Positions 6,782 through 13,807 of a DNA stretch of 14,830 nt are shown piece after piece (the stretch's first letter is position 1; the number at the start of each line of letters is the position of its first letter). The position numbers and the translations under genes are program-made. The notes under the pieces were generated by a model, which was given only the letters and a program-made list of their open reading frames with translations, was not told where the DNA came from and made no database searches. Where the stretch lies: NCBI GenBank assembly GCA_002763335.1, contig PEYS01000010.1, forward strand, positions 1-14,830, in the 5' to 3' direction. The DNA is from Candidatus Woesearchaeota archaeon CG08_land_8_20_14_0_20_47_9. GTDB lineage: Archaea; Nanobdellota; Nanobdellia; Woesearchaeales; CG1-02-47-18.

Positions 6782-7315
6782 TTAAATTATGGCGGTCAGC
6801 AATAATTGGGAAACAACAGTCAGGGCCATGAATAATATTGAAAATAAAGCAGTGAATGCCAGTATTTTTCTGTTATTATAATACCCCCATAAAAGAGGTG
6901 CAAGAAACAGGGATATTATCGTATAAACTAACAAAGTAGGAACAATCATTTCAAAATTCCAGTATCTTAATTTGCCAAAAAGCAATTTAATCAACAGAAG
7001 AAGTATTATACTCGCGACAGGCAATGTGATCCGAATGATTTTTCCCAAAGCTGTTTTCTTGTTGGGTTGAGTCCCTTGTGATTCAGTGAATCTTGTATCT
7101 ATCTTACTAATATATGCTGCTATTGAGAATCCCATTAAAGTTAAAAAGTTACATAATCCGAACATTGCAAATTTTAATTTAGAAATTTTTCTGTTTCTGA
7201 ATATAATTATGCCTGATATTAAACTTGCTAAACAAGAACAAATTATAAAGAAAATTGTGCCATATATCTTACCAAGCCTATTTGCAAAATAAGCTGCTTT
7301 AATTTTGAGTTCCAT
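6782..7315 (-). CDS. Unknown multi-spanning membrane protein, AT-rich
   Basis: I do not recognise this 177-residue protein. It shows about five hydrophobic helices: TIFFIICSCLASLISGIIIF, a second around MFGLCNFLTLMGFSIAAYI, a third around LPVASIILLLLIKLLFG, a fourth around VPTLLVYTIISLFLAPLLW and a fifth around LAFTALFSILFMALTVVSQL. A short basic N-terminus precedes them. Base composition is clearly more AT-rich than the neighbouring genes, with many ATA/ATT/TTA codons, consistent with recent transfer. A TTTATTAA box (plus-strand 7338-7345) lies 23-30 bases before the ATG, suggesting a leaderless transcript. It is separated from nth by about 100 bases and is probably transcribed independently. 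No catalytic motifs are visible. Confidence 0.6.
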   Translation of the reverse strand: MELKIKAAYFANRLGKIYGTIFFIICSCLASLISGIIIFRNRKISKLKFAMFGLCNFLTLMGFSIAAYISKIDTRFTESQGTQPNKKTALGKIIRITLPVASIILLLLIKLLFGKLRYWNFEMIVPTLLVYTIISLFLAPLLWGYYNNRKILAFTALFSILFMALTVVSQLLLTAII

Positions 7316-7337
7316 AAGATGTTCACGATAAACAGAG

Positions 7338-7345
7338 TTAATAAA
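7338..7345 (-). promoter_or_regulatory. TATA-like box for the AT-rich membrane protein
   Basis: TTTATTAA on the minus strand is centred about 26 bases before the start at 7315, the spacing for a leaderless archaeal promoter. No Shine-Dalgarno sequence is seen. Confidence 0.45.
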
Positions 7346-7359
7346 GCTTACGGCTTGAG

Positions 7360-7386
7360 ATTGGGTTAAGAGACTCCATACCCAAT
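7360..7386. repeat. 7-bp inverted repeat downstream of nth
   Basis: ATTGGGT (7360-7366) and ACCCAAT (7380-7386) can pair over a 13-base loop, about 35 bases past the nth stop. It may mark the 3' end of the nth transcript, but no T-run follows. It shares no core with the GGCGAG-type elements. Confidence 0.35.
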
Positions 7387-7418
7387 GGTGACTCCACCCA
7401 GATTGCTTCTCGGCAGCA

Positions 7419-8105
7419 TCAAAGCTGTTTCTCGCATACAGAATTCACAGGGCATTTACCGCACAATGGTTTTTGCACCTTACAGAAGTCTCTCCCCAGT
7501 CTTATTAAGAGCTCATGGACCCTAACGCGTCGCTTGTGAGGAATAACCCTTGCAAGCGCCTTTTGTACCTCTTCATAGCTTGCTTCGCTTCCAGCAATCC
7601 CCATCCTCTTAGCAACGCGCTTGATATTTGTATCAATTGGTAAGGTATCTTGGTTCATACAGTAAGCTAGGAAGACATCGGTAGTTTTCGCGCCAATTCC
7701 TCTGAGACTTAGCAGGGCTTCTCTTGCTCTGTCCTTTGGTAATTTGGTTATTGCTGAGAGGTCGCCATTAAACCTTTTTAAAACAGTTTGGGCAAGCTCT
7801 TTAATCCTTTTAGCTTTGATGTTGTATAATCCGCCTGGCTTAATTGAGTCACGTATTTTATTGATCGGTGCTTTAGCTAGTTCATCAGGTGTTATTCTAA
7901 AGCTTCTTGATAAACCAATATAGGCCCGGGTGCTGTTCCTGTCGCTCGTATTCTGCGAGAGAATCCCTATGACGAGATTCTTGAAAGGCTCATATATATC
8001 GTCAATGTTAATCTGAACTCCTTCCTCCCTGAAAACTGATTCTACCTCAGCCCAGACATTATCTGAGCCGTAATAATTGTTTAATAATGTGTATAGCCTT
8101 GACAT
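7419..8105 (-). CDS. nth: Endonuclease III (DNA glycosylase/AP lyase)
   Basis: A base-excision-repair glycosylase/AP lyase of 228 residues, a normal length, that removes oxidised pyrimidines. The helix-hairpin-helix is LRGIGAKTTDVFL with the catalytic Lys at 140; the catalytic Asp is D158 in LPIDTNIKRV. The C-terminal [4Fe-4S] loop is complete with the expected C-x6-C-x2-C-x5-C spacing (C208, C215, C218, C224). The N-terminal helix carries the family's SQNTSD variant of the LSxQTxD motif. The start lies 8 bases after the stop of the upstream mannosyltransferase, so the two are probably co-transcribed. No Shine-Dalgarno sequence is visible, and translation may be coupled. The gene is somewhat more AT-rich than the mannosyltransferase. 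Confidence 0.93.
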   Translation of the reverse strand: MSRLYTLLNNYYGSDNVWAEVESVFREEGVQINIDDIYEPFKNLVIGILSQNTSDRNSTRAYIGLSRSFRITPDELAKAPINKIRDSIKPGGLYNIKAKRIKELAQTVLKRFNGDLSAITKLPKDRAREALLSLRGIGAKTTDVFLAYCMNQDTLPIDTNIKRVAKRMGIAGSEASYEEVQKALARVIPHKRRVRVHELLIRLGRDFCKVQKPLCGKCPVNSVCEKQL

Positions 8106-8113
8106 GGTTATAG

Positions 8114-8833
8114 CTACTTCAGCCTCCCCAGCTTATGCATGGCAGCAAACTTAAGAGCCATAAAATAGCCGCTTGCAAGGTGCTTTGCCCCAAGCTTAGA
8201 GCTTCCTAGCTCGCGGTCCTTGAAGACGATTGGCACCTCGCTTATCTTAAAGCCCTTGAGACTTGCCTTGAACAAAACCTCCTGCACAATTGAGGGCCCT
8301 ACTGATTCGATATTATTCACCCCTATCTCCTCAAGGACTTCGCGCCTGAAGCACCTGTAGCCTGAGTTGCAGTCGCCAACCCTTAGGCCTAGAAGCAGTC
8401 TCAAGTAAGCGTTTGCACCCTTTGTGATAATCCTGCGTGCTATGCTCGGCCTTGCGTCAACACCCCCAGCCACAACCCTTGAGCCAAGAACAACATCTGC
8501 ATTCTTTATCTCTTTTAGCATAAGGGGTATGTACTTCGGGTGATGAGAGAAGTCGCCGTCCATCTCAATTACTATGTCTGCCCCCTTATTGAGGCAGTAT
8601 TTAAATCCGTCCCTCCCTGCCCTGCCCCTGCCCTTGTCTTTCTTCCTGAGGAGCAGGTTTACGCGCCTGTCCCTTGAGGCAATATCCTGAACAAGCCTCC
8701 ATGTTCCGTCTGGACTGTTGTCATCAACAACAACTACGTTGACATTATGCATGAGAACTTCATCCAGCAATGGCTCTATATTTTCCTTCTCATTATAGGT
8801 TGGAATCATTACAAAGACGTTTTTATCCCCCAT
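8114..8833 (-). CDS. Dolichol-phosphate mannosyltransferase-like GT2 (soluble DPM1 type)
   Basis: A family 2 GT-A glycosyltransferase of 239 residues from the chosen start. It is expected to move a sugar, typically mannose from GDP-mannose, onto a polyprenyl phosphate for protein glycosylation or surface glycans. Motifs run in order: IPTYNEKENI (residues 10-19), VVDDNSPDGT (35-44), the metal-binding MDGDFSHHP (91-99), VLGSRVVAGG, NSGYRCFRR and FKDRELGSSKL. There is no C-terminal membrane domain, so it is the short DPM1-like form. The frame extends to an ATG at 8884. The ATG at 8833 is preferred because a TATA-like ATTTAAAA lies about 28 bases before it and similarity begins there. It is followed 8 bases later by nth. 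The exact sugar cannot be read from the sequence. Confidence 0.9.
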   Translation of the reverse strand: MGDKNVFVMIPTYNEKENIEPLLDEVLMHNVNVVVVDDNSPDGTWRLVQDIASRDRRVNLLLRKKDKGRGRAGRDGFKYCLNKGADIVIEMDGDFSHHPKYIPLMLKEIKNADVVLGSRVVAGGVDARPSIARRIITKGANAYLRLLLGLRVGDCNSGYRCFRREVLEEIGVNNIESVGPSIVQEVLFKASLKGFKISEVPIVFKDRELGSSKLGAKHLASGYFMALKFAAMHKLGRLK

Positions 8834-8856
8834 AGCAGGGTTAAAAGAAGGGGTGG

Positions 8857-8865
8857 TTTTTAAAT
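8857..8865 (-). promoter_or_regulatory. TATA-like box, decides the mannosyltransferase start
   Basis: ATTTAAAA on the minus strand is centred about 28 bases upstream of the ATG at 8833. No comparable box precedes the alternative ATG at 8884, so a leaderless transcript starting at 8833 is favoured. Confidence 0.5.
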
Positions 8866-8951
8866 GTTTTTGGTGACTTGGCAATCTTTAGCTTGTACGA
8901 TAGTAAGTTGACAGCTAATTAAGATTCTTCTTCCCTGAAAGATCAATAAAC

Positions 8952-8961
8952 CTTTTATAAA
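8952..8961 (+). promoter_or_regulatory. TATA box for the TraB gene
   Basis: CTTTTATAAA is centred 27 bases before the ATG at 8984, a textbook leaderless archaeal promoter. It is divergent from the mannosyltransferase promoter at 8857-8865. Confidence 0.6.
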
Positions 8962-8983
8962 CCCCCTGCATCCTAGCCACACC

Positions 8984-9715
8984 ATGCAACTCCACAACAT
9001 CAAGCTCATAGGCACATCGCATATTGCATCGCAGAGCATTAAGGAGGTTGAGGATTGCATACTTAATGAAAGACCTGATATTGTTGCCTTAGAGCTTGAT
9101 ATGGTTAGGCTGAATGCCCTGTTGAAGGGGGAGCAGCGCAGGGTCTCGCTAGCTGACATAAGGCGAATTGGCTTTAAGGGCTATCTCTTCATACTGTTTG
9201 GCAGCTGGGTTCAGCGCAAGTTAGGGGCTGCGGTTGGCATCGCTCCTGGGGCTGAGATGAAGGCTGCCTTTCGCATGGCACGTAGTATGAAATTGAAGGT
9301 TGCACTGATTGACAGGCCTATTGAGGTTACTCTGAGGCGCTTCTCCTCTTCCCTAAGCTGGAGGGAGAAGTTCAACTTCCTTGAGGATTTGCTAAGGGCA
9401 ATATTCTTCTCCCGCTCTGAGGCAAGAAAGATCAAGAGAGATATAGGCTTAAGTGACCTCGACCTCTCAAGGGTTCCAGAAGAAAGGCTAATATCTTACC
9501 TTCTTAAGAAGACAGAAGAGCGTTACCCAAATGTATACAAGGTTCTTGTAACAGAACGCAACCACTTCATGGCTGCTGCACTCAGGCAAATCTCAATGAA
9601 CGAGCCTGATAAGAAGATCCTGGCTGTTGTTGGCGCAGGACATCTGAAGGGGTTGGAGGAGGAGCTGAAATGCAACTCACAAAATCATCACTTGCAATTG
9701 AACTCTCAAAGCTAA
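8984..9715 (+). CDS. TraB/PrgY-family protein
   Basis: A 243-residue member of the TraB/PrgY/GumN superfamily, found in archaea, enterococcal plasmids (pheromone shutdown) and eukaryotes. The family is thought to be metalloprotease-like, but its biochemical role in archaea is not settled. Characteristic motifs are visible: IKLIGTSHIASQS near the N-terminus, VALELDMVRLNALL, VALIDRPIEVTLRR in the middle, TERNHFMAAAL, and VVGAGHLKGLEEEL near the C-terminus. The paired GTSH and GAGH boxes are typical. Some family members have a C-terminal membrane region; none is present, so this is the short soluble form. The last 46 bases overlap the next gene in another frame, and the tail (NSQNHHLQLNSQS) is not conserved-looking. 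Transcription is probably leaderless. Confidence 0.85.
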   Translation: MQLHNIKLIGTSHIASQSIKEVEDCILNERPDIVALELDMVRLNALLKGEQRRVSLADIRRIGFKGYLFILFGSWVQRKLGAAVGIAPGAEMKAAFRMARSMKLKVALIDRPIEVTLRRFSSSLSWREKFNFLEDLLRAIFFSRSEARKIKRDIGLSDLDLSRVPEERLISYLLKKTEERYPNVYKVLVTERNHFMAAALRQISMNEPDKKILAVVGAGHLKGLEEELKCNSQNHHLQLNSQS

Positions 9716-10317
9716 GGCTGCTTAGAAAGCCAAGGCCAGAGCTTGAGCAATACCCTACAAGTTCAGAGCTTGCTGCCCAGCTATTGTGGATGGCTTATAT
9801 GAAGGGTGATGTTGCAGGCAGGGTTGTTGCTGACCTAGGCTGCGGTTCTGGCATTCTAGGCATAGGGGCAATGCTTCTCGGTGCAAAGAAAGTCTATTTT
9901 GTTGATGTTGATGAAGAGGCGTTAAAGGCGACAGAGCAGAACATAGGGCTTGTTAAGGGGGTGATGCCTAAAAGGGCTTGCTTTAAGCTTCTCAAGGCTG
10001 ATATCTCAAAGATCAAGACTGAAGACTCAAGAGTGATAACCGGCTCTGCTGACTGCGTCATCCAGAACCCGCCCTTTGGCATTCAAAAAAAGCATGCTGA
10101 CCAACCATTCCTGAAGGCTGCATTCAGCATTGCTAACGTGATCTACAGCATCCACAGCAGGGCATCCATTGATTTTGTAAAGAGGTTTGCAGCGGAGCAC
10201 AGCTTTAAGGTTGTAGAATGCCTTGATGAAAGAATAGAACTTCCGAAGAGCATGTCGTTCCATACAAGAAGAATGTATCGTGCAGATGTTGTGATCTGCT
10301 ACTTTAGAAAACCTTGA
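9670..10317 (+). CDS. METTL5-like N6-adenine RNA methyltransferase
   Basis: A 215-residue class I SAM-dependent methyltransferase of the METTL5/archaeal homologue family. The human enzyme makes m6A in 18S rRNA. Diagnostic features are PELEQYPTSSELAAQLLW (residues 23-40), the SAM-binding DLGCGSGILGIGAMLLGA (55-72), the acidic loop VDVDEEALK (78-86), and the amino-methyltransferase motif QNPPFG (132-137) specific to adenine-N6 enzymes. VIYSIHSR follows, as in the family. AGGAGGAG just upstream of the ATG supports the start despite the 46-base overlap with the TraB gene, so translation is probably coupled. The last codons and TGA lie in the left arm of the palindromic element 10307-10363. Target rRNA position is an inference by homology. 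Confidence 0.85.
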   Translation: MQLTKSSLAIELSKLRLLRKPRPELEQYPTSSELAAQLLWMAYMKGDVAGRVVADLGCGSGILGIGAMLLGAKKVYFVDVDEEALKATEQNIGLVKGVMPKRACFKLLKADISKIKTEDSRVITGSADCVIQNPPFGIQKKHADQPFLKAAFSIANVIYSIHSRASIDFVKRFAAEHSFKVVECLDERIELPKSMSFHTRRMYRADVVICYFRKP

Positions 10318-10363
10318 ATACTGAGGCGAGCTGAAAGCGAAGCCGGGTGTATGCAAGGTTTTC
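10307..10363. repeat. Palindromic element, copy D (between convergent stops)
   Basis: GAAAACCTTG (10307-10316) pairs perfectly with CAAGGTTTTC (10354-10363), and AATA/TATG extends it with a mismatch. The interior GAGGCGAGCTG...AAGCCGGGTGTAT aligns with copy C at 4081-4134. The outer arm bases differ from copy C but remain complementary. The methyltransferase TGA is in the left arm and the opposing gene's stop abuts the right arm, so it exactly fills the convergent gap and could be a bidirectional 3'-end structure. Confidence 0.75.
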
Positions 10364-11155
10364 TCATTGATCCCTGAGCTTCAGCGCTTCAGAGTACTGA
10401 AAGATTGGGCCGTCCTTGCAGACAAGCTTATCCCCAATCATGCAGTGGCCGCACTTGCCAACGCCGCACTTCATGTGGCGCTCCAGGCTGACAAAGATCT
10501 GGTCGTTGTTAAAACCCATCCTGGCAAGGCTCTCGCCAACAAACTTGACCATGATGGGGGGCCCGCAGATCATCACTGCCTTATCCCTATTATCAAGACC
10601 TGAGGATTCAACAAGCCTTGTCACCACGCCTACGTCGCCCTGCCACTTTTCATCAGGCTTATCAACAGTTACCCGGGTCTTAAAGTTCCTCTTCCACCTC
10701 TCCAGCTCCTTCCTGAAGAGTATATCATAGGGGGACCTGAAACCAAAGAAGATGAAGACCTCCTTGTAATCCCTGCGGTTCTTACATACATATTCTACTA
10801 TGCTACGCAGTGGAGCAACCCCGCTGCCCCCACCTATTAGGATTAGGCTGTTGCCTGTGAGTTTCTCCATCGGGTAATAGTTTCCAAATGGGCCCCGCAG
10901 ATAGAGCTTGTCATGCGCCCTTAGCCTGCAAAGCTTTGAAGTAACAGAGCCTACATTCCTTATAAGCAGCTCAAGCGCATCATCCCGGTATGAGCATATC
11001 GAGATTGGAACCTCGCCAATAAGCGGCAGACTGACCTGCATAAACTGCCCAGGCATATACCCCTTATCAAAAGGAAGCCTGAAGATGAAGCTGTCCTCAG
11101 TCTCCTGGAGGACATGCCTTATTACCACCTCTTTTGGAACATAAAGCTCTTTCAT
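10364..11155 (-). CDS. Hydrogenase/sulfhydrogenase gamma-like FAD/NAD(P) reductase, orphan
   Basis: A ferredoxin-reductase-family electron-transfer protein of 263 residues, closest in layout to the gamma subunit of archaeal group 3b [NiFe] (sulf)hydrogenases and to dihydroorotate dehydrogenase electron-transfer subunits. In order it has an FAD-binding barrel (PGQFMQVSLP, PISICSY, GSVTSKL, LRGPFGNYYP), the NAD(P)-binding LILIGGGSGVAPLRSIVEY (residues 104-122) and MICGPPIMV. A C-terminal [2Fe-2S] loop has Cys 230, 235, 238 and 246 (MKCGVGKCGHC, then VCKDGPIFQY). The VCKDGPIF ending favours the hydrogenase type. No other hydrogenase subunits lie in the window, so it may act with an unlinked complex or as a stand-alone reductase. 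It converges on the methyltransferase gene. Confidence 0.82.
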   Translation of the reverse strand: MKELYVPKEVVIRHVLQETEDSFIFRLPFDKGYMPGQFMQVSLPLIGEVPISICSYRDDALELLIRNVGSVTSKLCRLRAHDKLYLRGPFGNYYPMEKLTGNSLILIGGGSGVAPLRSIVEYVCKNRRDYKEVFIFFGFRSPYDILFRKELERWKRNFKTRVTVDKPDEKWQGDVGVVTRLVESSGLDNRDKAVMICGPPIMVKFVGESLARMGFNNDQIFVSLERHMKCGVGKCGHCMIGDKLVCKDGPIFQYSEALKLRDQ

Positions 11156-11191
11156 ACGCAGCCAACCCTTGAGCGTAGCCAGCTATGCAGA

Positions 11192-11199
11192 TATTTAAG
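11192..11199 (-). promoter_or_regulatory. TATA-like box for the reductase gene
   Basis: CTTAAATA on the minus strand lies about 40 bases before the ATG at 11155, leaving a short leader of about 15 nt. It falls in the 52-base gap after the preceding minus-strand gene, so the reductase may have its own promoter. Confidence 0.4.
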
Positions 11200-11207
11200 C
11201 CTTTGGC

Positions 11208-11642
11208 TTATAACTGGCTCTTCCCCTCAGGCTTCTCCTCGCTTTTGAGCCTCGGCAGGGGTATTGGCGGCGGGAGGTTAACCTCGCGGCTTATAAGCAG
11301 AGCCTCAATATTACACCTGCCAAGCACGTGATTGAGTATCTCACTTATTACTGATCCTGACACCTTCTTGTCCTTTTTCCAGCTTGCAAGTATCTCGCTG
11401 TTCTTATTGGCATCGCCCATATAGAGCACCTCACCTCCCAGCACTATGGTGCCAAGCCCAGGAGAGTAGGTTGACTTGTACTCAAAGAGAAAGCGCAGGC
11501 CAGGCTGCTTAATGCTTCCAAGGAAGAGGTCTGCTGTCTGAACATCTACTATGGTTACGTTGTTGTTTATATTTATCTTGCCATGAACATTTGGTTTCTT
11601 CTCTGCTGATATTTGCGTAAAACTAAAGCCTACAATGGTCAT
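11208..11642 (-). CDS. Conserved archaeal protein of unknown function (possibly SecB-like)
   Basis: A 144-residue soluble protein that looks like a conserved archaeal family rather than a spurious frame. Distinct segments are MTIVGFSFTQISAEKK at the N-terminus, INNNVTIVDV, LRFLFEYKSTYSPGLGTIVL, GEVLY, ILASWKKDKKV, and a C-terminal ILNHVLGRCNIEALL...LPPPIPLP. The beta-rich first half, followed by a helix and a Pro-rich stretch, recalls SecB-like chaperone folds, but this is a weak structural analogy and I cannot name the family. The start is supported by GGAGAGG (plus-strand 11649-11655) 6 bases before the ATG. It diverges from deoxyhypusine synthase and precedes the reductase by 52 bases. Confidence 0.7.
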   Translation of the reverse strand: MTIVGFSFTQISAEKKPNVHGKININNNVTIVDVQTADLFLGSIKQPGLRFLFEYKSTYSPGLGTIVLGGEVLYMGDANKNSEILASWKKDKKVSGSVISEILNHVLGRCNIEALLISREVNLPPPIPLPRLKSEEKPEGKSQL

Positions 11643-11689
11643 TGTAATCCTCTCCTCTGATTATTAATTCCGGGTGAGGAAACAAGAAA

Positions 11690-11699
11690 CTATATAAAG
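11690..11699. promoter_or_regulatory. TATA box, possibly bidirectional
   Basis: CTATATAAAG is centred 28 bases before the deoxyhypusine synthase ATG at 11723, fitting a leaderless transcript. TATATA is nearly symmetrical. Read on the minus strand it lies about 50 bases before the ATG at 11642, which would give a leader of about 25 nt including the GGAGAGG site. One box may serve both divergent genes. Confidence 0.55.
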
Positions 11700-11722
11700 C
11701 TTTGGGCGTATCCGTGCGTGCA

Positions 11723-12649
11723 ATGATCAAAGGTAGAACAGTCTCACCAGTAAGGGTCAGCAAGGGTATTAGCGCAGACAGGCTTATAAGGGAGTTTGAG
11801 AAGAGTGGCGTCATGGGTGCAGGGCGCATTGCAAGGGCAACAAACATACTTGAGAAGGCGATAAGGGATAAATGCACTCTCTTCATGGGTTTTGCAGGGG
11901 CAATGGTGCCCGGAGGCATGAAGCAGGTTGTTATTGACATGCTCAGGGCAGGCTGGGTTGATGTGCTGGTGAGCACAGGGGCAAACCTGACGCATGACCT
12001 TGTAGAAGCGCTTGGCTTTCACCATTACCAGGGCAGCCCTGACATCGATGACCGCCTGCTTAACAAGAAGCGTATTGACCGCATATACGATAGCTTTATG
12101 CCCGATGATGTCTATCCAGCACTTGAGGATTTCACACAGAGGGTTTTTCCTACGATGCCTGAGCAGATGAACATAAGGGAGTTTCTCTGGGAGCTTGGCA
12201 AGGCAATGCCTAGAAAGCTACCTTCAATACTCCGCACATGTTATGAACATAAAATCCCTCTATTCTGCCCTGCGATAAGCGACTCTGGCATTGGCCTGCA
12301 GGTATGGAACTATATTCAGCAGCATAAACTAGAAGTATCTGCCTTTGATGATCTTAAGGAGATTCTTGACATTGCATGGACTTCAAAGAAGGCCTGTGTG
12401 CTCTACATTGGCGGCGGTGTTCCAAAGAATTATATACAGCAGGCAATGCAGCTCTCTCCAAAGGCAGCGAGCTATGGGGTTCAGATCACAATGGACAGGC
12501 CAGAGCCTGGAGGCAGCAGCGGAGCTGTGCTTAGGGAGGGCATATCCTGGGGGAAGATGAATAGCAATGCAGAGTTTGTTGATGTGATATGCGATGCAAC
12601 AATTGCCCTGCCCCTTATTGTTGCAGGGCTTAAAAGCAGGCTGGGCTAA
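11723..12649 (+). CDS. dys: Deoxyhypusine synthase
   Basis: A 308-residue enzyme that transfers the aminobutyl group of spermidine to a lysine of aIF5A, using NAD, as the first step of hypusine formation in archaea and eukaryotes. Visible motifs are TLFMGFAGAMVPGGMKQVV (residues 52-70), LVSTGANLTHDL (82-93), IPLFCPAISDSGIG (178-191), VLYIGGGVPKN (226-236) and the catalytic-lysine segment EGISWGKMN with Lys278. The frame opens at a TTG at 11702, but the ATG at 11723 is preferred because a TATA box is centred 28 bases upstream. The dehydratase gene follows 22 bases later with its own strong ribosome binding site, so the two are probably one transcript despite unrelated functions. The gene is a good marker of archaeal origin and implies spermidine and aIF5A elsewhere in the genome. 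Confidence 0.94.
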   Translation: MIKGRTVSPVRVSKGISADRLIREFEKSGVMGAGRIARATNILEKAIRDKCTLFMGFAGAMVPGGMKQVVIDMLRAGWVDVLVSTGANLTHDLVEALGFHHYQGSPDIDDRLLNKKRIDRIYDSFMPDDVYPALEDFTQRVFPTMPEQMNIREFLWELGKAMPRKLPSILRTCYEHKIPLFCPAISDSGIGLQVWNYIQQHKLEVSAFDDLKEILDIAWTSKKACVLYIGGGVPKNYIQQAMQLSPKAASYGVQITMDRPEPGGSSGAVLREGISWGKMNSNAEFVDVICDATIALPLIVAGLKSRLG

Positions 12650-12658
12650 TTAAGCTAT

Positions 12659-12665
12659 GGAGGTG
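12659..12665 (+). promoter_or_regulatory. Strong Shine-Dalgarno site for the dehydratase
   Basis: GGAGGTG ends 6 bases before the ATG at 12672, an almost perfect anti-16S match. It contrasts with the leaderless genes here and supports translation of an internal gene of a polycistronic transcript. Confidence 0.65.
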
Positions 12666-12671
12666 TGAATC

Positions 12672-13637
12672 ATGGGGCTGCTCATTACAGGGGGCTGCGG
12701 TTTTATCGGCAGCAACTTTGTACGCTACGTGCTTGACAAGCACCCGACGCATACAGTGATCAACCTTGATAAGCTTACATATGCAGGGAACACTGATAAC
12801 CTGCGTGATGTTGAGGAGCATCACAAGCCAAGGTATGAGTTTGTGAAGGGCGACATTTGTGACAAGAGGCTTGTGAGAAGACTTATGGAGCACTCCGACA
12901 TGGTGGTGCACTTTGCTGCAGAGACCCACGTTGATAATTCTATTAAATCTGCTGACGAGTTTATGCATACAAACGTATTCGGCACATACAACCTCCTCAA
13001 CGCGGCACGCGAGATGAAGATAAAACGCTTCCTCTACGTATCCACTGATGAGGTCTATGGCAGCATTGAGGAGGGTAAGTTTAGTGAGGACAGCCCTGTT
13101 GCTCCGAACAACCCCTACTCTGCATCTAAGGCTGGCGCTGACCTTATGTGCAGGGCTTACTTCAGAACATTTGATCTGCCTGTCATCATCACGAGGAGCG
13201 CCAACAACCTAGGGCCTTATCAACACCCTGAGAAGTTAATACCCAAGTTTGTGATAAACGCAATGCTCGACAAGCCCCTGCCACTATACGGGGATGGAAT
13301 GCACTCCAGGGACTGGATATACGTGGAGGACAACTGCGCAGCAATTGATTTTGCTCTGCAGAACGGGGATGCTGGCGAGGTTTACAACATCGGGGGGGAT
13401 AATGAGCACAGAAACATTGACATAACAAAGAAGATTCTAAAGATCCTCAATAAGCCTGAGAGCCTGATAAACCACGTAACTGACAGGCCAGGCCATGACA
13501 GGAGGTATGCCCTGAGTTCTTCAAAGATAAAGGGTCTTGGCTGGAAACCAAGGTTTAAATTTGATGATGCTCTGAATAACACAGTCAACTGGTATAAAGA
13601 AAACAAGTGGTGGTGGGAGAAGCTGAGGAAGGAGTGA
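12672..13637 (+). CDS. rfbB: dTDP-glucose 4,6-dehydratase
   Basis: A short-chain dehydrogenase (extended SDR) of 321 residues that converts dTDP-glucose to dTDP-4-keto-6-deoxyglucose with bound NAD, the second step of dTDP-rhamnose and related sugar synthesis. It shows the NAD loop GGCGFIGSN (residues 7-15), NLDKLTYAGN, VHFAAETHVDNSI, STDEVYGSIEEG (124-135, with the Thr-Asp-Glu that distinguishes RfbB from other epimerases), PYSASKAGAD with Tyr149 and Lys153, RSANNLGPYQHPEKLIP, and GDGMHSRDWIYVEDNC. Length and motif set are complete. No rfbA, rfbC or rfbD is adjacent, so the rest of the pathway must be elsewhere or a different sugar is made. The IS remnant begins right after the stop. Confidence 0.92.
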   Translation: MGLLITGGCGFIGSNFVRYVLDKHPTHTVINLDKLTYAGNTDNLRDVEEHHKPRYEFVKGDICDKRLVRRLMEHSDMVVHFAAETHVDNSIKSADEFMHTNVFGTYNLLNAAREMKIKRFLYVSTDEVYGSIEEGKFSEDSPVAPNNPYSASKAGADLMCRAYFRTFDLPVIITRSANNLGPYQHPEKLIPKFVINAMLDKPLPLYGDGMHSRDWIYVEDNCAAIDFALQNGDAGEVYNIGGDNEHRNIDITKKILKILNKPESLINHVTDRPGHDRRYALSSSKIKGLGWKPRFKFDDALNNTVNWYKENKWWWEKLRKE

Positions 13638-13677
13638 AGTCCAGAGATGCAGTAAAATGAATGTGCAAGATAAAATC

Positions 13678-13776
13678 TAGGTACACCTCCTCGGCTTTAA
13701 GTGTCTTCACAAAGCTCTCAGCAAAGGCATTATCATAAGGATTGCCTTTACCTCTTTTTGTGAGATCATCTTGCAT
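13678..13776 (-). pseudogene. IS3-family transposase OrfB remnant (C-terminal catalytic end)
   Basis: The translation KGNPYDNAFAESF followed by VKTLKAEEVYL matches the DNA-x-x-E-S-F-x-x-x-L-K-x-E block of IS3-type integrase-core transposases, which includes the last catalytic Glu of DDE. Similarity stops after EEVYL. The two upstream Asp residues are absent, so the piece cannot be active. Confidence 0.75.
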
Positions 13777-13807
13777 AACACCCCTCCCCTTTCTTTTCCT
13801 CTACAGC

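Noticed and set aside
7320..7410. Possible tRNA-like fold around the ATTGGGT/ACCCAAT pairing
   Set aside because: No acceptor stem, no GGTTC-type T-loop and no anticodon arm can be built; it is only a short inverted repeat.
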